The notes beneath the pieces are model-generated. The model saw nothing but the letters and a program-made list of their open reading frames with translations. It was not told the DNA's origin and ran no database searches. The position numbers and the translations under genes were made by a program. From positions 124,001 through 188,000 of the forward strand of contig JAJFGJ010000036.1 of NCBI GenBank assembly GCA_021776175.1: a stretch of 64,000 nt of DNA. Reading direction: 5' to 3'. The stretch is from Kiloniellaceae bacterium. Its GTDB lineage: Bacteria > Pseudomonadota > Alphaproteobacteria > Kiloniellales > J153. Positions 43,651 to 52,425 of this stretch are shown one piece after another; within the stretch, counting starts at the first letter, position 1; each line of letters starts with the position of its first letter.

Positions 43651-44172
43651 TCAGCCTAGTAACCCTGTCGACCCGCGCGAAATCGCGACCACCCCGGTCC
43701 GGCTGACATCGACCAGTCCAAGGGGGCGCATCAGGTCGATAAAGACGTTGAGCTTGTCGCTGCTGCCGGTCATCTCGAAAATGAAGTGTTCCAGGCCTGA
43801 ATCGACAACGCGCGCCCGAAAGATGTCGGCGATACGCAGCGATTCAACCCGCTTGTTACCCTTTCCAGCGACTTTCACCAGCGCCAGCTCGCGCTCCACG
43901 CTGGGGCCCTCTTGCGAAAGATCGCTCACACCGTGAACCGGCACCAGGCGAGCCAGTTGAGCCTTGATCTGCTCCAGGATCTGCGGTGTCCCGGAGGTGA
44001 TGATGGTGATCCGCGATTGGCCTCGCGCCGGATCGACGACCGAAACCGTCAGGCTCTCGATGTTGTAACCGCGCCCTGAAAACAGGCCGATGACCCGGGC
44101 CAGAACCCCCGGCTCGTTATCGACAAGCACCGCGATGGTGCGTCTTTCTATGCTCGTGTCTATCGGCGCCAT
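43651..44172 (-). CDS. ilvN: Acetolactate synthase small (regulatory) subunit
   Basis: The 173-residue protein has the ACT domain RTIAVLVDNEPGVLARVIGL, then FSGRGYNIESLTVSV. It continues SRITIITSGTPQILEQIKAQ, LARLVPVHGVSDL and a C-terminal ACT-like domain ending in GLVDVSRTGVVAISRG. It binds valine and activates the large subunit. The gene is 103 bases downstream of ilvB and is the ilvH/ilvN-type long form. Confidence 0.95.
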   Translation of the reverse strand: MAPIDTSIERRTIAVLVDNEPGVLARVIGLFSGRGYNIESLTVSVVDPARGQSRITIITSGTPQILEQIKAQLARLVPVHGVSDLSQEGPSVERELALVKVAGKGNKRVESLRIADIFRARVVDSGLEHFIFEMTGSSDKLNVFIDLMRPLGLVDVSRTGVVAISRGSTGLLG

Positions 44173-44275
44173 GGCGCTTATTCCAATTAAAGATCAAGAA
44201 ATTCGTCGCGGCCGGAGTCCCGGACGCGGCGCGAGCTTGGGTGAACGGCGGCGGACCGCTGTCCCGGCAGCCGCG

Positions 44276-46039
44276 TTATACCAATACCATGCCTTCCTCG
44301 GAAACCGGTTTCGCCGCCGCGTCGTCGGGGCCAAGCAGCATTTCATAGTGCGCCGCCCCGGATGGAATCATGGGGAAGCAATTCTCCTTCTGATCGACCT
44401 GGCAGTCGAAGACCACGGGGCCTGGCGTATCGATCATTTCCAAGATCAGGTCATCCAGTTCCGCCGGCTTGGTTGCCCGCAGGCCATGCGCGCCAAAGGC
44501 CTCCGCAAGCTTAACGAAGTCCGGCAAGGACGCGGTGTAGGTCTGGGAATAACGGCTGCCGTGAAGCAGCTCTTGCCACTGGCGAACCATGCCCATCCAT
44601 TGATTGTTGATGATGAACACTTTGACCGGCAAACCGTATTGCACCAGGGTCGATAGCTCTTGGATGTTCATCAGGATCGAAGCTTCGCCCGCGATATCCA
44701 TGACCAAGGCATCGGGGTGCGCGATCTGCACGCCGTAAGCCGCCGGCAGACCGTAGCCCATGGTACCCAGACCGCCGGACGTCATCCAGTGGCGTGGCTT
44801 CTCGAACTTATAGTACTGCGCCGCCCACATCTGGTGCTGGCCGACTTCGGTGGTAATGAAGGTCTCACGATCCTTGGTCAGCTCATACAGCCGTTTTATG
44901 GCGTACTGCGGCTTTATGACCGAATCGTCGCGCCTAAAGCTCAGACAATCGCGCTCGCGCCAAGCGTCGATCGTCTTCCACCATCCCTTGAGGGCGCGCT
45001 GACTGAGACTATGCTCCCCCTTGGTCCAGGCCTTGAGCAAGGCATCCAAGACCGCGGAGGCATCGCCGACAATCGCTAGATCGACCATGACATTCTTGTT
45101 GATCGAACTGGGGTCTATATCGATGTGAATTTTAGTGGCATTGGGCGAGAACTCGTCCAAACGCCCGGTCACCCGGTCGTCGAAACGGGCGCCGACATTG
45201 ATCATGACGTCGCAATTGTACATGGCCAGATTGGCCTCATAGGTTCCGTGCATGCCAAGCATGCCCAAGAACTGAGGGTCGCTGGCCGGATAGGCACCCA
45301 AGCCCATCAAGGTACTGGTGATCGGTGCGCCGAGGGTGCGCGCGAAACGGGTTAGCAGGCGGCTGGCCTTGTCGCCCGCATTAATGACGCCGCCGCCGGA
45401 ATAGATGATCGGTCGCTTGGCCTTGGCGATTATCTCGATCGCTTTTTCTATGGCTTTGGTGTCGGGCCTCGTTCGCGGCTTGTAGCTTGCGTGCGTCACT
45501 TGCTCCGGGCCGACGTAGGCATGGCTCGTGGCCTGAAGCACATCCTTGGGCAGATCGACCACGACCGGCCCGGGCCGGCCGGTATGGGCCACGTAAAAAG
45601 CCTCGTGGACAACGCGCGGTAGATCCTCGACCGATCTGATCAAATAATTGTGCTTAGTGCAGGGGCGGGTGATGCCGGTCGTGTCCGCTTCCTGAAACGC
45701 ATCGTTGCCGATAAGGTGCGTCGGCACTTGCCCGGTCAAGCAGACCACGGGAATCGAATCCATAAGGGCGTCGGTCAGCCCGGTGACGGCATTGGTCGCG
45801 CCGGGGCCCGAGGTGACCAGGACGACCCCGACCTTACCGGTCGAGCGGGCATAGCCTTCGGCGGCATGAACAGCGGCTTGCTCGTGCCGGACCAGAATAT
45901 GCCGTATGGCATTTTGTTGGTGCAAGGCATCGTAGATCGGCAGGACGGCACCGCCCGGGTAACCGAAGATGACATCGACTCCCTGATCGCACAGCGCTTT
46001 CAGCAGCATTTGCGACCCGGTCATCTTCTTGGCTGGCAT
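44276..46039 (-). CDS. ilvB: Acetolactate synthase large (catalytic) subunit
   Basis: The start at 46039 (MPAKKMTGSQMLLKALCDQG) follows AGGA by nine bases. The 587-residue enzyme has the catalytic Glu in HILVRHEQAAVHAAEGYARS, the FAD domain (GARFDDRVTGRLDEFSPNAT), and the ThDP-binding MDIAGEASILMNIQEL followed by FIINNQWMG. The GDG element reads GEA, a variant I also recall from related species. It condenses two pyruvates, the first step to valine and leucine. Confidence 0.96.
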   Translation of the reverse strand: MPAKKMTGSQMLLKALCDQGVDVIFGYPGGAVLPIYDALHQQNAIRHILVRHEQAAVHAAEGYARSTGKVGVVLVTSGPGATNAVTGLTDALMDSIPVVCLTGQVPTHLIGNDAFQEADTTGITRPCTKHNYLIRSVEDLPRVVHEAFYVAHTGRPGPVVVDLPKDVLQATSHAYVGPEQVTHASYKPRTRPDTKAIEKAIEIIAKAKRPIIYSGGGVINAGDKASRLLTRFARTLGAPITSTLMGLGAYPASDPQFLGMLGMHGTYEANLAMYNCDVMINVGARFDDRVTGRLDEFSPNATKIHIDIDPSSINKNVMVDLAIVGDASAVLDALLKAWTKGEHSLSQRALKGWWKTIDAWRERDCLSFRRDDSVIKPQYAIKRLYELTKDRETFITTEVGQHQMWAAQYYKFEKPRHWMTSGGLGTMGYGLPAAYGVQIAHPDALVMDIAGEASILMNIQELSTLVQYGLPVKVFIINNQWMGMVRQWQELLHGSRYSQTYTASLPDFVKLAEAFGAHGLRATKPAELDDLILEMIDTPGPVVFDCQVDQKENCFPMIPSGAAHYEMLLGPDDAAAKPVSEEGMVLV

Positions 46040-46162
46040 AGTCTCGTTCCTTTTGTTACCGGCCCGCTCCCAAAGGCCCAATTCACGCTCAAAACAGGCA
46101 GAAACCGCCGAAAACCCGACTTCTCCCCTGGTGCGCGGAGGGCGTAACCTAGTCGCTGGGTT

Positions 46163-47179
46163 TTACCCGGTCAACAGAAACCGCCGAATTTCTGAAAAGA
46201 TACTAGCGCGTAAACTTTCCGAAAGTTGCTCAAAACGCATAGCAGGGTCGCGTGCGAGGCTTGGCAACTGGGTGCGCATCCAGGTCATCTGTCGCTTGGC
46301 ATAGTTGCGCGTCGCCTGCTGCGCCTTAGTGACCGCGTCTTCAAGGCTTAACTCGCCCGAGAGATGCGCCGAAAGTTCGCGCACTCCCAAGGCCTTCATG
46401 ATCGGCAAGGCGGGGTCAAGGACAAGCGTATTGAGTGCCCGAACCTCGTCCAGGGCTCCGCCTTGGATCATGGTCAGAAACCGCGCGTCGCAGGCGGCGT
46501 AAAGTTCCCGGCGCGCGGGCTGGCCGATCAGCCAAAACACGCGAAGCGCCTGGGATTGCGCCAATTCGGCACCCCCCCCTCCCGCTTGTCCCAGGGATTG
46601 CCACTCGGCCAGCGATCGCCCGCTTGCCGCCATCACTTCCCAGGCGCGTAACAGGCGCTGGGTATCGTTCGGGTGCAGGCGCGCCGCCATGACCGGGTCG
46701 CGCGCAGCCAGAAGCGCGTGAAATTTAACTCCGCCAAGGTCCCCGTGCAGCGCCTTGGCCTCGGCGCGCGCCGCCTCCGGCACCTCCGGCGCCGGGCTCA
46801 AGCCCTCCACCAGGGCCCGCAGGTACAAGCCAGTTCCTCCCGCCACAATAGGAAGCTTGCCGTCGGCGTGCGCCGCCGCGATCTCCGCCAGGGCCATGAC
46901 CCGCCAGCGCCCGGCCGAGCAACGCTCCCCCCCCGGCAGAGCCCCGTACAAGCGGTGCGGAACCAGGCGCATGGCCGTCAGATCGGGGCGCGCCGTCAGG
47001 ATCGCGAGTTCGCGGTACACCTGCATGGAATCGGCATTGATCACGACCCCGTCGAAAGCCTCCGCCAGGCGCAGGGCCAGGCTTGATTTCCCGCTCGCCG
47101 TCGGCCCGGTGACGATAACGACCGGGCCCGTGCGGCCCCCCACGGCTTCCATTCGCTCCCTATTCGTCTTGAATGTCAT
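46163..47179 (-). CDS. miaA: tRNA dimethylallyltransferase
   Basis: The 338-residue protein has the P-loop VIVTGPTASGKSSLALRLAE, DGVVINADSMQVYRELAILT, PHRLYGALPGGERCSAGRW and LPIVAGGTGLYLRALVEGLS. The C-terminal RNYAKRQMTWMRTQL is the family end signature. It adds dimethylallyl to A37 of tRNAs reading UNN codons. It is divergent from serB across 37 bases. Rhodospirillales often place it near the ilv or hfq genes; hfq is not seen here. Confidence 0.95.
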   Translation of the reverse strand: MTFKTNRERMEAVGGRTGPVVIVTGPTASGKSSLALRLAEAFDGVVINADSMQVYRELAILTARPDLTAMRLVPHRLYGALPGGERCSAGRWRVMALAEIAAAHADGKLPIVAGGTGLYLRALVEGLSPAPEVPEAARAEAKALHGDLGGVKFHALLAARDPVMAARLHPNDTQRLLRAWEVMAASGRSLAEWQSLGQAGGGGAELAQSQALRVFWLIGQPARRELYAACDARFLTMIQGGALDEVRALNTLVLDPALPIMKALGVRELSAHLSGELSLEDAVTKAQQATRNYAKRQMTWMRTQLPSLARDPAMRFEQLSESLRASIFSEIRRFLLTG

Positions 47180-47216
47180 CCCCCGCCCTTGTCCTTTTCC
47201 AGCGCATCGCCTCTAA

Positions 47217-48122
47217 ATGCGCGCCATGCACTTTGTCCTTACCGTCATTGCCGCCCCCGGCTCAAGCCCACTCGACGCGAGCATGCTCGATGCGATCATG
47301 GAAGCGCTGGGCGAGGCCGGCGCCTCGCACGCCGCCCCGGATTGGCTCGATCCGGGAATAGCCTGCGATATCCCGATCGAAAGCGCGATGCCGAAATCGG
47401 CGGAAACCGCGGTGCGCGATCGCCTGGCCGGAGCGCCCTTGGACTTGGCGATCCTACCGGCCCAAGGCCGGCGCAAGGCCTTGCTGGTCGCCGACATGGA
47501 ATCGACCATAATCGCCGAGGAACTTCTCGACGAACTGGCGGATACCCTCGGCATTCGTCCGCGGATCGCCGGGATCACGGCACGTAGCATGGCCGGGGAA
47601 ATCGATTTCGACCTGGCCATCAAATCACGAGTCCGCCTGCTGGCCGGCCTGCCCGTGTCGACGCTGGAGTGGATTGGCGCAGGCGTGACCTTCAATCCGG
47701 GCGCGCGCACCCTGGTCCGGACCATGCGCGCCCACGGCGCTTACACGGCGCTCGTTTCCGGCGGATTCACCCATTTCACCGAGGATGTCAGGGCACGCTG
47801 CGGGTTCGACGAAGCACACGCCAACCGCCTGATCGTCGCCAACGGCGCCTTGAGTGGTGAGGTCGGCGAGCCGATCCTCGGGCCCGCCGCGAAACGGGAT
47901 ATCCTCGAGAATCTTTGCCAGGCGCGCGGCATAGGCCTGGAGAGCACCTGCGCCGTGGGCGATGGCTCCAACGATGTGGCCATGGTCGAGGCCGCTGGAA
48001 TCGGCGTGGCATACCGGGCTAAAAGCGTGCTGCGCGAAGCAGCGTCCGTACACATCGATCACGGCGACCTGACCGCCCTGCTGTACCTGCAAGGCTTCCG
48101 GCGCGCCGAATTCCGGGATTAA
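47217..48122 (+). CDS. serB: Phosphoserine phosphatase
   Basis: The 301-residue protein has an N-terminal ACT-like domain and a HAD phosphatase: motif I LLVADMESTIIAEELLDELA, motif II ALVSGGFTHFTEDV, and motif III/IV GDGSNDVAMVEAAGIGVAYR. Motif I has DMEST where DxDST is standard: the second Asp, a general acid/base in HAD enzymes, is Glu. The enzyme catalyses the last step of serine synthesis. An ATG at 47226 is an alternative start. Confidence 0.92.
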   Translation: MRAMHFVLTVIAAPGSSPLDASMLDAIMEALGEAGASHAAPDWLDPGIACDIPIESAMPKSAETAVRDRLAGAPLDLAILPAQGRRKALLVADMESTIIAEELLDELADTLGIRPRIAGITARSMAGEIDFDLAIKSRVRLLAGLPVSTLEWIGAGVTFNPGARTLVRTMRAHGAYTALVSGGFTHFTEDVRARCGFDEAHANRLIVANGALSGEVGEPILGPAAKRDILENLCQARGIGLESTCAVGDGSNDVAMVEAAGIGVAYRAKSVLREAASVHIDHGDLTALLYLQGFRRAEFRD

Positions 48123-48142
48123 CAGAGGCTCCAATAAAGTTG

Positions 48143-48174
48143 AGGCGGCGACCCTGAACGGAATCGCCGCCTCG
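48143..48174. terminator. Hairpin between convergent serB and degP
   Basis: GAGGCGGCGA and TCGCCGCCTC form a perfect 10-bp stem with a 12-base loop. It lies between the two convergent stops but lacks a good U-tract on either side, so its strength is uncertain. Confidence 0.5.
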
Positions 48175-48201
48175 CGAACAAGCGCCTTGAACGCTTGGCG
48201 T

Positions 48202-49755
48202 TTAACTCTTGTCTATCCGCACCGCGATCCATTGGAAATCGCCCTGGCGATAAACCAGAAGGGTCACGACCCGAAAACCTTCGGACTTGGCTTTTTCGAC
48301 CCGCTCCGCCACCTGCGACGGATTGGAAACCTCTTCCTGATCGACTTCGACGATGACGTCGCCGGGGCGCAGGCCCTTTTCCGCGCCGGAGCCGCCTTCC
48401 TCAACCTCGGTGATAACAACGCCCTTGGTTTTCTCCTCAAGCTCAAAGCGTTGGCGAAGCTCTGGCGTGATCTGGCCCAGCGCGAGGCCCAAATCGACGA
48501 TCTTGCCGGTTTCCTTCTCTAGCTTACCGGTCTTGAGGGAAGCCTTTGCAATTTTTTCCTCGTCCAGTTCACCGAGCTTTATCTGGAAAGATACTTCCTT
48601 ACCCTTGCGCCAGACGACGACCGAGACCGCCTTTCCGATCGGCGTTTCAGCAACCATGCGCGGCAGCTTGCGCATATCCGAAACCTCGCGCCCATCGAAA
48701 CGCAACACCACATCGCCCTGAGCGAGACCGGCCACTTCGGCGGGCCCGCCAGGCGTGACCGAGGCGACCAGGGCGCCCGTCACCTTGTCGAGTCGCAAAC
48801 CCTCGGCCAACTCGTCGGTAACCGTCTGTATGCGAACGCCGAGCCAGCCGCGGCGAACCTCGCCATAGTCGCGCAGTTGCGCGATCACGTTCTTGGCCAG
48901 GGCAGCGGGGATCGCGAAGCCAATCCCAACCGAACCGCCGGAGGGCGAAAAGATCGCCGTATTCACGCCGATCACCTCACCGTCGAGATTGAACATCGGA
49001 CCGCCGGAGTTGCCCCGATTTATGGCCGCGTCCGTTTGAATGAAATCGTCATATGGGCCCGAATTGATGTCGCGCTGGCGGGCCGAGACGATGCCGGCCG
49101 TGACCGTGCCGCCCAAACCAAAGGGATTGCCAATGGCGACCACCCAGTCCCCGATCCGCGTCACATCGGAGTCGCCCCACGGTACCGCCGGAAGCGGCTT
49201 TGGCGATTCGACCTTGAGCAAGGCAAGATCGGTCTTCTCGTCGCGCCCCACAAGCTTGGCTTCGAGCAAGGTATCGTCGGACAGACGCACCGAAATCTCG
49301 TCGGCGTCCGCGATGACATGGTTGTTGGTGACGATGTAACCACTTGAATCGACGATAAAACCGGAGCCGAGCGAGGTCGAGCGGCGCCGTTCGCGTTGCG
49401 GCGGTTTAGTTCCGCGCCGTTCGAAAAATTCCTGAAAAAACTCCTCGAACTCTTCGCTGCGCTTTGTTTCCACCATCTGTGTGGTCGCGATGTTGACCAC
49501 CGTTGGCAGCAGTCTTTCCGCGAGATCGGCGAAGCTTTCGGGCGCCGTGCGCGCTTGCGCGGCCAGCGGCGCGGCCAGGAGGCCGAGCGCCAGACCGAGG
49601 GCGAAAAATTTCTGCAGGACATGCGCGATCACGCCCCTAGATGCCTGCGCGCGCTCGGCGCGTTGGTCTGCGATATATATCTGATTCACTCCCGCATTCT
49701 CCGTATCTTCGCGCCCAACCGGCGCCTGTGCCTTATTGGAATTGGAATTCCACAT
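48202..49755 (-). CDS. degP: Periplasmic Do-family serine protease (DegP/HtrA)
   Basis: The 517-residue protein has a signal/anchor helix at residues about 48-66 (KFFALGLALGLLAAPLAAQA) after an unusually long N-terminal stretch, so a later start is possible. The catalytic triad is visible: His in VTNNHVIADADE, Asp in KTDLALLKVESP, Ser in AAINRGNSGGPMFNLDG. Two PDZ domains follow (GALVASVTPGGPAEVAGLAQ and the GSGAEKGLRPGDVIVEVDQE segment). It degrades or chaperones misfolded envelope proteins. It sits downstream of hflK-hflC-DUF2065 in the same direction, a common alphaproteobacterial arrangement. Confidence 0.95.
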   Translation of the reverse strand: MWNSNSNKAQAPVGREDTENAGVNQIYIADQRAERAQASRGVIAHVLQKFFALGLALGLLAAPLAAQARTAPESFADLAERLLPTVVNIATTQMVETKRSEEFEEFFQEFFERRGTKPPQRERRRSTSLGSGFIVDSSGYIVTNNHVIADADEISVRLSDDTLLEAKLVGRDEKTDLALLKVESPKPLPAVPWGDSDVTRIGDWVVAIGNPFGLGGTVTAGIVSARQRDINSGPYDDFIQTDAAINRGNSGGPMFNLDGEVIGVNTAIFSPSGGSVGIGFAIPAALAKNVIAQLRDYGEVRRGWLGVRIQTVTDELAEGLRLDKVTGALVASVTPGGPAEVAGLAQGDVVLRFDGREVSDMRKLPRMVAETPIGKAVSVVVWRKGKEVSFQIKLGELDEEKIAKASLKTGKLEKETGKIVDLGLALGQITPELRQRFELEEKTKGVVITEVEEGGSGAEKGLRPGDVIVEVDQEEVSNPSQVAERVEKAKSEGFRVVTLLVYRQGDFQWIAVRIDKS

Positions 49756-49962
49756 TTCAGCGATGTGGTGGGCCCCCGTGAGAAGTCAAGCGCCGGGATA
49801 AGGCGTAAAATAGCGCCGATCTAGGCGGAATTAAGGCCAAATGGCAAAACTTCCCGAGATAACCGGATTCGAGCATGAAATTCGGTAATTTCCGCCAAAA
49901 AAACTTGCCGCCGCCTGTAACATGCCACGAGAGTGTGACCAGGCCGTTAGCCAATCGAGCGG

Positions 49963-50148
49963 TTAACCTCTCAAGAACCAGACAAATACTACACCAACGG
50001 CGGCGGCGCTTAAGCCCCCAACGCGCAATATCTCGGGCGGCAACTGGTCCAACATGTCCAAAACTTGGCGCAAGCGGTGCGGAAACAGCGCCATGAAAAC
50101 GCTCTCGATAACGAGAACCAGGGCCAGCGCGGTGAGAAAATCAGTCAT
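49963..50148 (-). CDS. DUF2065 (YjeT-like) small membrane protein
   Basis: The 61-residue protein has two membrane helices (FLTALALVLVIESVFMALFP and VGGLSAAAVGVVFVWFLR). The conserved DUF2065 core RLRQVLDMLDQLPPEILRVG lies between them. It is found between hflC and degP in many proteobacteria; its function is unknown. Its start is 60 bases from the hflC stop. Confidence 0.9.
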   Translation of the reverse strand: MTDFLTALALVLVIESVFMALFPHRLRQVLDMLDQLPPEILRVGGLSAAAVGVVFVWFLRG

Positions 50149-50208
50149 TTGGCCCCGTGGCGCCCGTCCGGTCCCGCCCGTGGGCCACCACGCGCTCTAG
50201 CCGTCGCC

Positions 50209-51087
50209 CTATTTTCCCTTAGGTGTTTCGGTCGCCGAGAAGAAGTCGAAAAATTCGCTGTCCGGCGACAGCACCATGAAGGTTCCTTGCCCCGAGAGCG
50301 ACTTCTCGTAAGCCTGCATCGAGCGGTAAAAATTGAAGAAATCGGTGTCGCGGCCGTATGCCTTGTTGAGAATCTCGGTACGCAGGCCTTCACCGCGGCC
50401 GCGCTCGATTTCGGCCTCTTTCTCGGCCTCGGCCCGGATCACGGTCGCCTCGCGGTCGGCGGCGGCACGAACCCGTTGTGCCTGCTCAAAGCCTTGCGCC
50501 CGGAACTCGGCGGCCTCGCGCTTACGCTCGGAATTCATGCGGCCATAGACGGCTTGGCTGATTTCGTCGGGGAAGTCGGCCCGTCCAATACGCACATCGA
50601 CCAGTTCGATCCCAAACCGGCCGGCATCGACATTCACCCGGTCGCGGATTTGGAGCATCAGATCGGCGCGTTCTTCCGACAGGACGCTGGCCAGGGTGAC
50701 GTTACCCATCACACCGCGAAGGGAGGCGTTGATGATCGGCCCCAGGCGCTGGCGCACACCGCCTTCGGTGCGCACCGTCTTGAAAAACTCCAGGGCGTCG
50801 CTGATCCTATAGCGGGCGAAGGCGTCGACCAGAATACGCTTCTGGTCGGAGAGCAGGATACTCTCCACCGGCGGGTCCAGGTTGAGCACCCGCTTTTCGT
50901 AATACAGCACATTCTGCACGATCGGCAGTTTAAAGTTCAGCCCCGCCTCGGTCACGACACGCTTCGGCTCGCCAAGCTGCAGAACAATGGCCTGCGTTGT
51001 CTGATGCACGGTGAAGGCCGCGCTCGACACGGCGATGCCGAGCGCGATAATCAGAATTCCCAAGATTAGGAAGGATTTGCGGCCCAT
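50209..51087 (-). CDS. hflC: HflC, SPFH-domain FtsH regulator
   Basis: The 292-residue protein has an N-terminal membrane helix (LILGILIIALGIAVSSAAFT) and an SPFH/band-7 domain: VHQTTQAIVLQLGEPKRVVT, DPPVESILLSDQKRILVDAF, GIELVDVRIGRADFPDEISQ. A C-terminal coiled coil and the LSPDSEFFDFF end follow. With HflK it forms a large periplasmic cage around the protease FtsH. It follows hflK by 17 bases. Confidence 0.95.
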   Translation of the reverse strand: MGRKSFLILGILIIALGIAVSSAAFTVHQTTQAIVLQLGEPKRVVTEAGLNFKLPIVQNVLYYEKRVLNLDPPVESILLSDQKRILVDAFARYRISDALEFFKTVRTEGGVRQRLGPIINASLRGVMGNVTLASVLSEERADLMLQIRDRVNVDAGRFGIELVDVRIGRADFPDEISQAVYGRMNSERKREAAEFRAQGFEQAQRVRAAADREATVIRAEAEKEAEIERGRGEGLRTEILNKAYGRDTDFFNFYRSMQAYEKSLSGQGTFMVLSPDSEFFDFFSATETPKGK

Positions 51088-51104
51088 CTTACTTCCCTCC
51101 TACT

Positions 51105-52253
51105 CTATTGGCTGCCGGTCGCGGCACGCCCGCTTCCGGACCCGCTGCGAAGTTGATCGAGCGGCAAGTAGGGAACCACACCCCCGGCACCCTGATCCAT
51201 GATGACCTTGTCGATATCGGAAAACACGTTCTGCATCGTCTCCAAATACATGCGCCGCCGCGCGACCTCCGGGTTCTGGCGATAGGCGTCATAGACCTGA
51301 ATAAAGCGTTGAGCCTCACCCTCAGCCTCGTTCTTCAGGCGCTCCCGGTACCCTTGCGCCTCTTGAATCATGCGCTGCGCCTCGCCGCGCGCGCGCGGCA
51401 AGATATCGTTGCGGTAAGCATCGGCCTCGTTGCGCAGCCGGTCCAGGTCTTGCCGTGCCCGCTGCACGTCATCGAAAGCATCGATAACCTGCCCCGGCGG
51501 CGCGACGTTCTGAAGCTGGACCTGAGTAATCTCGATTCCCGCGTCGTACTCGTTCAGGATCGATTGCAGCAAAATCCGGGTTTTGGCTTCGATGTCCTGG
51601 CGTGCCTCGGTCAAGGCCGGCTGGATGTCAGTGCGGCCGATAATTTCGCGCATCGCGCTCTCGGCGACGATTTTCACGGTCGCCCTGGGATCCCGGATTT
51701 CAAACAGGAACTTTCCGGCGTCGGCAATTTTCCACTGCACCGTGAAGTCGATGTCGACGATGTTCTGGTCGCCCGTCACCATCAGGCTTTCCTGAGGCAC
51801 ATCGCGAACCTGAGCACGGGCACGATCCGCGCCAACCGAGCGGAACCCGATATCGATAGCATTGATTCGCTCGACACTAGGCGTTTCCACCGTCTCGATA
51901 GGATAGGGTAAATGCCAGTTCAGGCCCGGCTGGGTCGTTTCTACCCATTTCCCAAATCGCAAAACCACGCCCTGCTGGTCCGGCTGAACCCGGTAAAATC
52001 CGGTGGCGAACCAAATCACCACAAGGGCCAAGAGGATAAGACCGAAAACTCCGCCGCTCATGCCGCCGCCAGGGAGCATGCCCTTGAAGCGGTCTTGTCC
52101 GCGGCGGATGATTTCCTCCAGATCGGGCGCCTGGGGCCCCTGACCACCTCCGCCGCCACGGCCCCAAGGACCGCCGCCGCCTGAGCCACCACCACCGCCA
52201 CCGGAGCCGCCGCCCCATGGACCACCGCCGCCGCCTTTATTTTCCCAGGGCAT
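51105..52253 (-). CDS. hflK: HflK, SPFH-domain FtsH regulator
   Basis: The 382-residue protein has a cytoplasmic Gly-rich N-terminus (residues 4-38), the family segment PDLEEIIRRGQDRFKGMLPG, one membrane helix (GVFGLILLALVVIWFATGFY) and the SPFH domain starting VQPDQQGVVLRFGKWVETTQ. The helical arm NEADAYRNDILPRARGEAQR carries on into the ANP-rich end. The partner HflC is encoded directly downstream. The Gly tract is longer than usual. Confidence 0.95.
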   Translation of the reverse strand: MPWENKGGGGGPWGGGSGGGGGGSGGGGPWGRGGGGGQGPQAPDLEEIIRRGQDRFKGMLPGGGMSGGVFGLILLALVVIWFATGFYRVQPDQQGVVLRFGKWVETTQPGLNWHLPYPIETVETPSVERINAIDIGFRSVGADRARAQVRDVPQESLMVTGDQNIVDIDFTVQWKIADAGKFLFEIRDPRATVKIVAESAMREIIGRTDIQPALTEARQDIEAKTRILLQSILNEYDAGIEITQVQLQNVAPPGQVIDAFDDVQRARQDLDRLRNEADAYRNDILPRARGEAQRMIQEAQGYRERLKNEAEGEAQRFIQVYDAYRQNPEVARRRMYLETMQNVFSDIDKVIMDQGAGGVVPYLPLDQLRSGSGSGRAATGSQ

Positions 52254-52425
52254 CTACGCTTTTCCTAACGCCATTGCTGTGCTCGTCTCAGGACCCAGTT
52301 TCCAAATCGCTCCGGACGCCTTATATCACCGATATCGCGCGTTATGAACGGAAGTCTTCAAAGGCGGGAAGAGTCCGGCTGGAACCACTGCGCACAATAT
52401 TGTCACGAAGGCGGAGTTTGCAAGG

